A stretch of DNA of 64,000 nucleotides. Source: Monomorium pharaonis (Eukaryota > Arthropoda > Insecta > Hymenoptera > Formicidae). The stretch covers positions 12,489,001 to 12,553,000 of the forward strand of contig NC_050476.1 of assembly GCF_013373865.1 (NCBI RefSeq), written 5' to 3'. The notes beneath the pieces are model-generated. The model did no database searches, was not told the origin of the DNA, and saw nothing but the letters and a program-made list of their open reading frames with translations. Shown in pieces: positions 45,358 through 55,768 of the stretch. Numbering within the stretch: position 1 is the stretch's first letter; every line of letters begins with the position of its first letter. The position numbers were made by a program, and so were the translations under genes.

Positions 45358-45629
45358 TTCCTTCTCTCTCTCTCTCTCTTTCTCTTTCTCTTCTTCTTCT
45401 ACCTATCACTTAATTCTTGCAATTTTTTTAAACTTTTTATTTTTTATAAATATCTATATAAACACTGGCGCAAAAGAAAACGAGACAAAAGTTTTGACCG
45501 ATTTTTAGGCAATCTTCAAAGTGATGCAACTTTGCGAAAAATCATCTAAATTACATGTACTTTTTTTAAATTAAAGGGCAAAGACTCTACTTTGAGAATC
45601 CCTAGGTGAAAGTTTGATTTGTTAAGTGC
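44199..45629 (-). mobile_element. Helitron 3' half, copy 2
   Basis: Same 3' terminus as copy 1: CTAG at 44199-44202, 11 nt, then the GCGCGCGC hairpin on the minus strand. The sequence runs parallel to copy 1 until TTGTTAAGTGC. Copies differ mainly in microsatellite length and scattered substitutions, so the duplication is fairly recent. Confidence 0.65.
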
Positions 45630-45639
45630 TAATATAACA

Positions 45640-46110
45640 TATAGTATTGCATTGAGTAGGCAGTCCTCAACTACATATCTCATTGGATACATTACATTTT
45701 TTTGCAGTGTATATATGGTTTTACGTCCGTATCAGCTATATTAATTGATTTTGAGACAGCTGTAAGAAAATCAATATATATACCCGTTTGAAGTCAATGT
45801 TAATTACAACAAAACAATACATTGATTTTCAACACCTGACTCATTAATATTATGTACCTTCTTTATTTCTATTTTCTGTATATACCTCTTTAATATTTCT
45901 TTTTTTCTTTTCTTACTCTCTGCTTCCTCTATTTCTTTTTTCTTTTTTTAATATAATGTTTATTTTTTTTAACCTTAAATAAAAACATTTATATATGTTA
46001 AAAATAAAAACGCAATTAAGTCATTAAAAATTCAAAATTTTAACAAAACAAGCTTTACAGCTTTTTAAACAATTATTAAATACCTATCTCGTCTTTCTTC
46101 CTTTTTTCTC
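45640..46110. repeat. Inverted copy of 40550-41033
   Basis: Begins with ACATATAGTATTGCATTGAG and runs as the reverse complement of the segment after Helitron copy 1. It abuts the end of Helitron copy 2 directly, so one copy of this segment is inverted relative to the Helitron. Confidence 0.7.
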
Positions 46111-46239
46111 TCCGCTTTTTTATGAAATGTCTTAATGTTTATTAATTTAAAAGAATTATGCTTTTTGAATCTTTTCTCTCTTTTCTTTTTTTCTCTCCTT
46201 TCTTTATCTTTTTCTCTTTCTTTAATCCTCTATCCTTTA

Positions 46240-46690
46240 TCTTCTGCAATTTTGAATAAAAAACGTGTAAGTATAATTTTATAAATAATTACATAATATT
46301 ATATAAAAACATTTTTATAAAAAATTATTATTTACTTAATTATTTTAAATTTTATTTTTTATTTTTTTTTATCTCACGCTCTCTCACTCTCCTTTTCTCC
46401 CTCTCTCTCTTTCTCTCTTTCTCTCTCAACACAAATTATTAATCATATTTTTATGTTGTCTATATCTATCCTCTATCTTCTGCAATTTTGAATAAAAACC
46501 GTGTAAGTATAATTTTATAAATAATTACATAATATTATATAAAAACATATTTTATAAAAAATTATTATTTATTTAATTATTTTAAATTTTATTTTTTATT
46601 TTTTTCTATCACACGCTCTCTCACTCTCCCTCTCTCCCTCTTTTTCTCTCTCAACACAAATTATTAATTATATTTTTATGTTGTTCAATA
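46240..46690. repeat. About 230-bp tandem duplication
   Basis: The block from CTATCTTCTGCAATTTTG-like sequence through TTATTTTTT and the CTCACGCTCTCTCACTCTCC run to ACACAAATTATTAAT occurs twice in tandem. It is AT/CT-rich and related to the CT-rich parts of the Helitron copies. It is non-coding. Confidence 0.65.
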
Positions 46691-46839
46691 TTACTCTTAC
46701 ACACTTTACCTTCTTATGTAATCCCCTTCTTTATCTTTCACGCTCTCTCACTCTCTTCCCTCCATCTCTTTCTCTGTCTAAACACAAATTATTAATCATA
46801 TTATATTTTCATGTTTTCTAATATCACTCTTACACACTT

Positions 46840-46854
46840 TACTTTCTTACTTAA
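46840..46854. repeat. Target-site duplication of the LINE, left copy
   Basis: TACTTTCTTACTTAA, repeated exactly at 51544-51558. The two copies bracket the LINE. Confidence 0.9.
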
Positions 46855-47045
46855 CATTAATGAATTTTATTGAATCCCCTTGGGGTTTACAATCTCAACA
46901 TACTTATTCTATCTTAGACTAACTTATTTCTATCTTAAATCTAATTCCTGGTTGCTTTGGCAGCCGCTGCTGCCTCCACAACCTATCCTACGCACACACA
47001 CACACCGCCTATCTGTGGACTTCCGTTTCCTCTGCCTTCCTTCAA

Positions 47046-50000
47046 TTAATTATCGATTTTTCCACTCTTCATACTATCTTCGCCTCTCTCTATCCCTTCC
47101 CTCTCTCTCATCAAATCCCTAAACCAACTCTCTCCCTCTCCATCTGCCCCTAAAATTCTTCCTACCACCTCCTGCCAACTGTCTCTGCCTAAACCCCAAT
47201 CTCTACACTCCTCCCATACATGCTCCCATGTCTCTACGCCACCTCCACATAATCTGCATCTTTTCTTCTCCTCCTCCTCCCAATATTTATTGCCTCTCAT
47301 CTCGTTACCCAATCTACACCTTATAATTCTCCTCCACCTACTCTCTCCCCACCCTTTTTTCAAGTATCCTGGTACGCCCTCCTCCTTTATCATTTTATAC
47401 CACCTATTATAATCCGAACCTACAATTCTCTCCCATCTTTCCTCTCCCTGCATTTTTCTCTCCTTACTAAATATCGCTTCTACTCTATCCTCCTCTCTTT
47501 CCTCGCCTAACTCTTCCAAACTCCCTCCCCTGTCCTCCCAAAAACTTCTTCTTTCCCCTTCCCAGCCACTCCCTACTTTTTTTGTCCTACACCTCTCCTT
47601 TATCTCTTCTAAACACATCCTTGCCAACTCGCTACCTCCGCCCTCTTCTAACCTCCTTTCATATTTCCACGCCCTCCTTCCCGCTTTCCCTCTCAATTTA
47701 TCCCTTTGTATCTCCTCTCTTACCATATAACCCGGCGTGTGCCCATCCAAGCCTAACATCCATCTCAGATACCTCTCCTCTAGCTTCTCTAAACCGTCTC
47801 TCTCCTTCCAACCCCAAATTTCCACTCCGTATCCCATAACCGTCCATACCAACCTGTCAAATAGCCACACCCTCCTTCCCCAATCTCCCCCGTACCTTCT
47901 CTTCCCAATCCCCCAAACCTGACCCATCACTGCCGCCGCCCTTCTCACCCTATCTTTTATCTGCGCTTCTTGCCCCCCATTTTTTTGAAACACATACCCT
48001 AGATAGCAAAATTCTTTCACCTCCTCTATCCTATTTCCTTTCCACCACCAATTTCTTCTACTCTCCCTACCTCCTCCCTTTCTAAACCTCACTATTTTCG
48101 ACTTCTCTGCATTTAAAACTAAGTTCTTTTCATCCAAGTATCTTTCTAGTCTTTCCAACATACTTCTCATCTGATCCTCGTCTTCCGCTATTAACACCAA
48201 GTCATCTGCATATGCTAACGTACACACCTTCACATCTCCCACCTTCACCCCTCCCCACTTGACCCTCCCCATTACCTCTTCTAAGTCTGAAATCAATAGA
48301 TTAAACAACAACGGACTCAGTGGACAACCCTGTCTTACCCCCCTCCCCGTCCAAAACTCTTCCCCCGTCTCCTCCCCTACCCTAACTCTACTCTTCGTTT
48401 CTCTCAATAAGCCTTCTACTCTCTCTATTAAACCTTCTCTAATCCCCCTCTCCCTCATCGTCTTTATCAAGATCCCTCTATCCACCGAATCAAACGCTGC
48501 CTTCAAATCTACGAATAATGCTACTAGTTTTCCACCTTTTTTGTCCACACTTCTATTTACTACGTAGTTCAAAACAAAAATATTATCTATTGTCCCTCTT
48601 TTATTCCTAAAGCCTGCCTGATTTTCTGGGATTATTCCCTTCTCTTCAATCTCCTCATTTAACCTCTCTGCTAAAATTTTCGCGTATACCTTATAAAGCG
48701 TGGGCATTAACGTTATTCCCCTATACTCCTTCACCTGCTTTCCCTCTCCCTTTTTAACAATCGGTACTACTACACCTTCTTTCCAATTCTCCGGCCATTC
48801 CTCTCCCCTCCATACCCTATTCAAAAAACCCCCTATCCACTCCTCTAACCTTCTTCCTCCCCACCTCCATACTTCATTCGGAATACCATCTAATCCTCCC
48901 GCCTTTCCTACTTTTAGTTTACTCACCACCTTTCTTACCTCCTCCTTGCTTATGCCCTGTTCCTCCTCTCTCCTACCATCCTCTCTATCCTTTCTCTCCT
49001 CTCCTCTAACCACTCTAGTCTCTACTCCACCTAACAAACACATAAAGTACTCTTTCCACTCCTCCATTCTTATTCCTTCGTTGACCCTCCTTTTCTTTCT
49101 CCTATCCTTATTTACTATCTCCCATACTTCACTCTCATTCCTGGCCTCTTCTGCTTTTTTCTCCCACTTCCTGTTCTCCTCCTCTTTCTTCCTCTCACAA
49201 AGAACTTTGTATTCTCTTTTCAGCCCTATATATTTATTCCTATCCTCTAGTCCTTTTCTCCACCTCCTTAATTCCCTCCTCACCTGACTCTTCATTCCTT
49301 CACATTCTTTGTCCCACCAGCCTCTTTCTACCTTCTTGCTTTTCCCTCTCTCTCTCTCCGTCTTCCCCATTGCCTCCTTAATTCTACTCCTCATCCTATC
49401 CCACTCCTCATTTACCTCCTGTTCCTCCTCTTCCTCTATCTCCCCCTCCAAAACTCTCCTAAACAATTCTCTTCCCTCTTCATCCCAGACTCCCCTTATC
49501 TCCCTGCCCCTCCTCCTCGGAATTACCTCTCTCAGCTCACTCCTCAACTCTGCCACTACTGGAAAATGATCCGACTCTACCTTATCTATTACCCTCATCT
49601 TTTCTATTCTATCTTTTGTCTCTCTATCTACTAAAATATAGTCTATCACAGTGCTTCCTCTAGCTCCTACATACGTATACTCTCCTTCCTCATCTCCTAC
49701 CATCCTTCCATTTAACAATTCCCATCCACATTCACCTATCAGTTCTATTAGCTTCCTTCCTTCCTTATCTACCTTACTATCTTTGGACATTCTCCTAGCC
49801 TGCTCTTCCCCTTCTTCACCATCCGAATCCTCCCCCCAACCTCCCCCCTCTCTACCGGTTCTCGCGTTGAAATCGCCCCCAATAATCACCCTCGCATCTC
49901 CATCCTTTGATTCCATCATCCGTCTCAGTAACTGCATAGCTCCTTCCCTACCTTCCTCCTTTATATACACCCCTACAATCCTCCAACTTTCCTTTCCAAT

Positions 50001-50342
50001 CTTAATTCCCACCGACAATAACCCTTCTCCTAATTCAACTATTTTACTTCCTCTATCACTTAGCTCTTTTCTTATTCCTACCACCATTCCCCCCATCGCT
50101 CTTCCTTTTCTATTTCTCCTACTAGCCTTCTGTACTCCCCACTCATAACCCTTTGGTACCTTGTTTTTTATCTTTTCCCAACCCCTTGTGTCCGCCCATG
50201 TCTCTGATAAAAACATTACATCCCATTCCTTTAAATTATCCCAAAAATCTTTATCTTTATTCCCCAGCCCTGCCACATTCCAGAAGGCTATTTTCAAGAC
50301 TCTCTCATCTCTCGACTCCTCCTCTCTTGACTTACCCTTCAC
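47046..50342 (-). CDS. LINE ORF2: APE endonuclease and reverse transcriptase
   Basis: A 1098-codon frame encodes the enzyme that nicks target DNA and copies element RNA at the nick. An apurinic-endonuclease-like domain occupies about residues 15-265, with KIAFWNVAGLG, VMFLSETW, IIGGDFNARTG (about residue 157) and SDHFPV (about 259). The reverse transcriptase spans roughly 480-770, with FVDLKAAFDSVDR, VRQGCPLSPLLFN and LAYADDLV (catalytic YADD near residue 711). Near residue 1034 a CRLCGGG...EHVWEEC cysteine-histidine motif follows. There is no RNase H domain. The frame has no suitable ATG: it opens at GTG, and that codon overlaps the ORF1 stop TGA by three bases. Reinitiation or frameshifting at the junction is likely. 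The clade was not assigned with certainty. Confidence 0.9.
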   Translation of the reverse strand: MKGKSREEESRDERVLKIAFWNVAGLGNKDKDFWDNLKEWDVMFLSETWADTRGWEKIKNKVPKGYEWGVQKASRRNRKGRAMGGMVVGIRKELSDRGSKIVELGEGLLSVGIKIGKESWRIVGVYIKEEGREGAMQLLRRMMESKDGDARVIIGGDFNARTGREGGGWGEDSDGEEGEEQARRMSKDSKVDKEGRKLIELIGECGWELLNGRMVGDEEGEYTYVGARGSTVIDYILVDRETKDRIEKMRVIDKVESDHFPVVAELRSELREVIPRRRGREIRGVWDEEGRELFRRVLEGEIEEEEEQEVNEEWDRMRSRIKEAMGKTERERGKSKKVERGWWDKECEGMKSQVRRELRRWRKGLEDRNKYIGLKREYKVLCERKKEEENRKWEKKAEEARNESEVWEIVNKDRRKKRRVNEGIRMEEWKEYFMCLLGGVETRVVRGEERKDREDGRREEEQGISKEEVRKVVSKLKVGKAGGLDGIPNEVWRWGGRRLEEWIGGFLNRVWRGEEWPENWKEGVVVPIVKKGEGKQVKEYRGITLMPTLYKVYAKILAERLNEEIEEKGIIPENQAGFRNKRGTIDNIFVLNYVVNRSVDKKGGKLVALFVDLKAAFDSVDRGILIKTMRERGIREGLIERVEGLLRETKSRVRVGEETGEEFWTGRGVRQGCPLSPLLFNLLISDLEEVMGRVKWGGVKVGDVKVCTLAYADDLVLIAEDEDQMRSMLERLERYLDEKNLVLNAEKSKIVRFRKGGGRESRRNWWWKGNRIEEVKEFCYLGYVFQKNGGQEAQIKDRVRRAAAVMGQVWGIGKRRYGGDWGRRVWLFDRLVWTVMGYGVEIWGWKERDGLEKLEERYLRWMLGLDGHTPGYMVREEIQRDKLRGKAGRRAWKYERRLEEGGGSELARMCLEEIKERCRTKKVGSGWEGERRSFWEDRGGSLEELGEEREEDRVEAIFSKERKMQGEERWERIVGSDYNRWYKMIKEEGVPGYLKKGWGESRWRRIIRCRLGNEMRGNKYWEEEEKKRCRLCGGGVETWEHVWEECRDWGLGRDSWQEVVGRILGADGEGESWFRDLMREREGIERGEDSMKSGKIDN

Positions 50343-51207
50343 AATCTTCCTACATTCCCTTCCCCCCCTTCTTCTATCCTCAACTCTCCTTTCTCATTCC
50401 TCAAGACTTCCTCTTCTTCATCCCACTTCCACCAATAATCTCCTATCCTAATCCTCCCATATCCTAACCATACCCTATTTCCCCTTTCCTCTTCTACTTT
50501 TGCTATTTTTTCTAACCTCCATCTCATCTTCCTCTCCTTCCAAGTCCAATCTTCCAAAATTCTTTCTTCCCTACCTTTCAGCGTCTTCTTCTTACTCCAC
50601 ACCTCTTTCCTCTGTTCTTCACTCTCTAACTTCACCCATATCATCTCTCTCCCTTTTTTGCTCCCCTCCCCTATTCTCCTAACTCCCTTCACGGTCACCT
50701 CTGCTCCTATCTCCCTGAACACCTTCTCCACCGCCTCTTTCCTATTCCCTTCCTTGACCTCTACACCTTTAATTAATAGATTCTTCCTTCTGTCCTCCCT
50801 TTCCTTCAACTCTAACCTCCTCTCTATCTCTCTCACCTTTTTTCCCACTGCGTTATCCCCTCCTACTTCTATTTTCTCTATCTTTCTCTTTAACTCTTCC
50901 TGCGCCACCACTAACTCTTTCTTTCTCTTTCCCATCTATATTCTCTCTCCTTGAAATCATTAATTTCTTTTTTCAACGCATTTATCTCCTCTCTCATCTT
51001 TCTTCCCTGCTCCTCCATAATCTCCTTCAATTCTTCCTTCATCTCTAATTTAACTATCTTTAAGCTACTAACAATCTCCTCTTTCCAATCTCTTAATTTC
51101 CTATCCCATTCTTCTCCATCCTCTCCCGCCGGTGATCTAGCTAATCTCTTGCTACCTCTCATGCTATCAACCGAAGTGCAACTGTCGCTTCTGGCTCTAT
51201 CCGTCAT
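50339..51207 (-). CDS. LINE ORF1: coiled-coil RNA-binding protein, with a frame break
   Basis: ORF1 proteins bind element RNA and help form the particle used in retrotransposition. The first frame (51207-50911) starts MTDRARSDSCTSVDSMRGSK and runs into a long charged coiled coil (EEIVSSLKIVKLEMKEELKE). The second frame (50935-50339) continues the coiled coil (VAQEELKRKIEKIEV) and then shows RRKNLLIKGVEVKEG, the start of an RRM-like fold as in L1-type ORF1 proteins. A carboxy-terminal basic/aromatic region (WKERKMRWRLEKIAK, GDYWWKWDEEEE) follows. The two frames overlap by 25 bp in different phase, which means a frameshift mutation or a sequence error. The ORF1 stop overlaps the ORF2 opening. 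Confidence 0.75.
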
Positions 51208-51558
51208 TTTTGTCGCGTCTACTGAACCCGCCTTAACTCTATATTACCTCCCTACTCTGTCACTATGCGGCGCTCCTGCTCCCCCACTCTCACGTACGCA
51301 CGTCTTCTCTCTACCTGCTCCCTGCTTTAACTCTGTTATTCCCGGCGACACCTAATTAATACGTAAAATCACTCTATTCCTCTCTTTCTCCACTCACCTA
51401 TCCACCCACACACTCTCTATCGCTCTCTTTCACTCCCACCCGCCTATCCTACCTCTCCTACTCTTTCTAACACCTCTTATTACACTCAATTCACAGCCTG
51501 CAACTACACACGTCTAACTTACTCTGGCCCGGAAACGGAAGTCTACTTTCTTACTTAA

Positions 51559-51680
51559 TCCCCTTCTTTATCTCTTATGTTTTCTCACTCTCTCCCTTCC
51601 CTCCCTCTCCTCCTCACTCTCACTCTCTCTCCCCCTCTCCCTCTCCCTCTCTCTCTCTCTCTCTTTGTTTTTCTAAGAAG
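51559..51680. repeat. CT-rich host repeat flanking the LINE
   Basis: Continues the CT-rich repeat seen left of the LINE (CCCCTTCTTTATCTCTT, CTCACTCTCTCCC). Confidence 0.7.
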
Positions 51681-52640
51681 TTCCGGCGACAGAAATAATT
51701 AGAAAATTTTTTTAACAATTATTTTGCGCGAAAAACTTGTGTTTTGGGTGTTAGACGTGAGATGGTGGTCGAATATCGGCAGTTCTAGTCATTTTAACGA
51801 AGTTCTCATACAGTTCTGGACGGATACAATGCTTTACTGAGGAGTTCCGGCGACAGAAACAATTAGAAAATATTTTGAACAATTATTTTGCGCGAAAAAC
51901 TTGTATTTTTGCTAGATGTGAGATGCTGGTCGAATATCAACAGTTATAGTCATTTTAATGCAGTTCTCATATAGTTCTGGACGGAGACAATGTTTTTCTA
52001 CTTATTTCTGTCGCCGGAACTCCTTAGAAAAACATTGTATCCGTCCAGAACTGTATGAGAACTGCGTTAAAATGACTAGAACTGTCGATATTCGACCAGC
52101 ATCTCAGGTCTAGCATCGAAAATACAAGTTTTTTGCGCAAAATAATTGTTTAAAATATTTTCTAATTATTTCTGTCGCCGGAACTTCTCAGAAAAACATT
52201 GTATCCGTCCAGAACTGTATGAAAACTGCGTTAAAATGACTAGAACTGTCGATATTCGACCAGCATCTCACGTCTAGCACCGAAAATACAAGTTTTTCGC
52301 GCAAAATAATTGTTTGAAAAATTTTCTAATTATTCCCAACACCGGAACTCTTTAGAAAAACATTGTATCCGTCCAGAACTGTATGAGAACTGCATTAAAA
52401 TGATTAGAACTGTCGATATTCGACCACCATCTCACGTCTAACACCCAAAATACAAGTTTTTCGCACAAAATAATTGTTAAAAAAATTTTCTAATTATTTC
52501 TGTCGCCGGAACTTCTTAGAAAAACAATGTATGCCTTTAAAACTATACGAGAACTTTTTTAAAATTAACAAAACTGTCTAAATACGACCGACATCTCACG
52601 TCTAGACCTATAAATACAAATTTTCTATTTAAATAGTTGT
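51681..52640. repeat. 164-bp repeats, two forward then about four inverted
   Basis: A unit beginning GTTCCGGCGACAGAAA and ending in GTTCTGGACGGATACAAT occurs twice forward (about 51684 and 51840) and then in reverse complement starting near 52003, 52167, 52331 and 52495 (TTTCTGTCGCCGGAACT). The last copy is diverged. Shared inner phrases are TTTTGCGCGAAAAACTTG and AGTCATTTTAACG. No coding frame is conserved. The head-to-head layout makes a large palindrome. Confidence 0.85.
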
Positions 52641-53117
52641 TAAAATATTTTCTATATGTTATTAATTAATTAATTTTGTTCACCTGAGATGCCAATTATA
52701 CCCAAACACTCGTTTGGTGCGCGGACGTATACGGACGTACACTCATGTTTTGTAACAATAATTTTTTTTTTTTACTTAATTTAATCGTCAGAACTATTGA
52801 CAGGACGCCTCTAAAATCCGTAGAACTCTACGGACTTTTTCTTCTCTGTGGTTATATATTCGAAATATGGTGAGATGCTGTCATGTGATTTTGGAAGTTA
52901 ACATTTCATTTATAAAACTTTAATTAAAATAGGTAATTCAACGGAACTTTTGTTGAAACCTATTATGAACTGTAGAACTATACTGGATGCAAGTAATTCT
53001 GCAGTATTTTAATGAGATGCTGAACATTTGATTGAGATGCTAACTTCACACGCGTCAATTAGACATTATTTACTATGATTTACAGCATGTAGAATATTAA
53101 ATACTCGTGACTTAATC
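52641..53117. other. Unassigned stretch upstream of a transposase fragment
   Basis: AT-rich. The later part (after about 53040) probably belongs to the transposase-like relic in other frames. No separate gene was supported. Confidence 0.4.
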
Positions 53118-53803
53118 ATGAACGCATGTGATTATGCTAAATATTTATTGAAACAATTTTTTACATTGTTACCATCACTATACGAAGAAGGTTCCCAGGT
53201 ACTTAATATGCACAATTTAATTCATTTACCTGATAACGTTGTAAATCCTAATATGTCATTAAGTGACATTTGCGCTTTTTGGGAAGAAAGTTATATTGGA
53301 CTCTTTACAAAATTAGTTAATTAAATGAACCATTAAATCAAATAATCAATAGATTAAGTAAGCTAGAACATAGTGATCGATTTAAAATGAAAAAACGTCA
53401 TACTTTCTCAAACTGTATTATAAACAATAGTGCTGTATTATTTAATTATGGAGGAAGTGATTATAAAGTGATTTCATCAATTAAAATCAACAATACTACT
53501 TTGAAAGAAGTTTATCCGGATAACGTGGTACTACTGAAGAATTCGAAAATCTTTATCGAACAAATCTTAAAGAAACATGATATAAACGAAGAGGTTGTTA
53601 CAACAGAAAAAATATTTATACTAGGACGAGAGATGAAAAATCAACGAGAAATGTTTAAGTATCCTCTTACATCAGAACAAATAAGTGTTTTTACTGGAGA
53701 TGAATTTGAAGTGTTTCGTAAAATATCAAGTACAACGATCAAACAAAAATGTATTTTATTACACATTTCAGAAAAACAATACGCAATTACTCTTTTACAT
53801 TCT
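53118..53803 (+). pseudogene. CACTA-like transposase relic, carboxy-terminal part
   Basis: The first frame reads MNACDYAKYLLKQFFTLLPS, LNMHNLIHLPDNVVNPNMSL and FWEESYIGLFTKLV. This matches the pattern of the carboxy-terminal region of a transposase family common in insects and cnidarians, where a NxHxLxHLxDDV motif precedes a FEN-like block. A stop near 53324 is followed by a second frame, MKKRHTFSNCIINNSAVLFN, continuing to LLHISEKQYAITLLHS. The relic precedes, rather than follows, the amino-terminal half at 54804-56780, so it comes from a different copy or a rearrangement. It is inactive. Confidence 0.55.
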
Positions 53804-53806
53804 TAA

Positions 53807-54803
53807 TAAAATCTTTTGTTTATTGTAATTGTGTTCGGCTGATCCACGGCAAGCTATAATTAGCCGATGCTTGGTGTTCTATCTTGGCCTGTACTCGGAT
53901 GCCATTAAAATTACTTTTTGTTTACGCCGCCGCGTGTTTTTGAGTTTTTTGCAATAAATGTGCAAATTTGCATCTCTTGTGCGAACATCAATTTATTTAT
54001 TATACCGAAAACTTATATATAAACATATTATACAATATTGAAATGGCTTATTTGTTTTGTTGGGACCAAGAAATATAAAAAAATTTCTGACTTTTTTATA
54101 ATTTACAATAAGCACTTTTTATTTACAAAATGTATGTTTTATATTTCAGTACAAAAAGCCGAACATTCAAAGTGCCTACACTATTTACTCGCTAAAATAC
54201 TTATCATCAAAACGTATACACTCATCGAAAATTTCTCGAAAGAAGCGTGTCATCGTGTGTCCGTGTTCTTTTTTTTTGTTAACGAAACTCGAGACAAACA
54301 GCTTTCTTAAAAGAACAATATCTTCACTTCAATCTTCGCATGGTTAGGTAAAATACAAATTTACACTTTTGAAATTTGATTATTTAAAATCTACTATTTT
54401 TTTCTTACTGACATATTATTGTCGCTCTTTCTAACGTCGAGTTTTTTTCGTGTTCTTTTTGTAATTTTTTTTTCTTGTGTACTTTTTATAATTTTATAAT
54501 TTTTTTTTTAATTTTTGTAGACTGGGGGTATCTTTATACCTGTGAATTAATATATATTTGTTTAACGGTCAAAGAAAATGTTTAGAAAAAGACCTTTTCA
54601 TAAGCTTTCGCTGAAGGCCAAAAAATGAATACTTCAAGCAGATCAAGATCACGCAATCCAGTTCATCACATTCCTTTAATGAATTTAACATTTCTTCACA
54701 AATTCATACCAGTTCATGTAGTAATAACCAGTCTAATATAAAAAATGTTCTTTTCCGTCCTGAACGTTCTAACTCTTTTGATATTAGTAACAATGTTATA
54801 GAG
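53807..54803. other. Stretch between transposase fragments
   Basis: Mostly AT-rich. Near 54148 a TATATTTCAG acceptor opens a frame of about 50 codons (YKKPNIQSAYTIYSLKYLSS) that I could not assign. From about 54578 the sequence probably contains the degraded start of the next transposase copy. Confidence 0.4.
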
Positions 54804-55323
54804 ATGTCAGATTCTCATCATCAGTTTCAAGATTCAGACGAACATGTTGAACATAATGAATCTTTTGGTGAAGTTTTTTCTTATTTCGCACAGTCGGAAG
54901 ACGAGGATTCTGAGGAAGGCAAAATTTTACTTGAAAACTTTGATCATCTTTACCCACAGTCTCCTTGCTCAAATTTTACTTTATCTGAATCGTCTAGTAT
55001 AGATCAATCAGTTTCTTCTGATAAATCAAAAATTCTTCTTTTTCTTCGCAGTTGGGCTTTAAAACACAACACAACTCACAGAGAAACTTCAGATTTATTG
55101 GCAGGGTTAAAACAAAATCACGAATGCTTTTGTGTTGACGAGTCAATTCCTATTAGTGCGCGTGCATTGCTTAAAACTCAAGTAAAATTAACCAAAAAAT
55201 ATATTCACCCAGGATACTACATACACATTGGGATAGAAAAACAATTACGAAAAATTGCTCTAAAATATTTGAAAAATATACCTTCTTTTAAATTATTAAT
55301 GAATATTGGTAGGCAAACCAATA

Positions 55324-55505
55324 TTCACTAATAATTTAAAAGAAGGTATATTTTTCAAATATTTTAGAGCAATTTTTCGTAATTGTTTTTCTATCTAAAT
55401 ATAGGTTTAAATTTTGAGATTTATCCTTACCATAATATATTCCCACAGGTAAAACTTTCTTGCGCAGTTCTTCTACTAATACCACAGTATACAATATAGA
55501 AATAA
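55324..55505. other. Local inversion-duplication inside the transposase relic
   Basis: The minus strand here carries a piece of the same protein (LPLYKSFPDQLISILYTVVL, then PVGIYYGKDK) that should be on the plus strand. Its ends duplicate neighbouring sequence: AAAATATACCTTCTTTTAAA is mirrored across 55320, and TATATTATGGTAAGGATAAA is mirrored across 55500. The result is two nested palindromes. Confidence 0.75.
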
Positions 55506-55768
55506 GTTGATCTGGGAAACTTTTATACAGAGGCAACTGTATAAAAGTTCCCCAATATATTATGGTAAGGATAAACCTCAAAATTTAAACCTATATTTCG
55601 AAGATTTTATAAGGGAAATTAATAACCTTACAGAGAATGGTCTTTATTTTGGCAACCTCATTTCAATGTTAGATGGAGTTTATTTGATGATGCACCGATT
55701 AAGAGTTTCATTATGGGTACAATTTTTCACACAGCGTTTTATTCCTGTAGTAGATGCACCGTTCGTGG

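Larger units (their letters stand above)
46855..51543 (-). mobile_element. Near-complete non-LTR retrotransposon (LINE), 4.7 kb
   Basis: The element is flanked by a perfect 15-bp target duplication and carries ORF1 and a long ORF2 on the minus strand. The 5' end starts GACTTCCGTTTCCGGGCC. The 3' end has no long poly-A; it finishes with AATAAAATTCATTAATG before the duplication. A 5' UTR of about 335 bp is rich in purines on the coding strand. It inserted into the CT-rich repeat region. ORF2 is uninterrupted, so the insertion is young, though ORF1 carries a frame break. Confidence 0.9.

Noticed and set aside
47582..50954. Many plus-strand frames opposite the LINE
   Set aside because: They are antisense shadows of the intact minus-strand ORF1 and ORF2, made possible by purine-rich codons.
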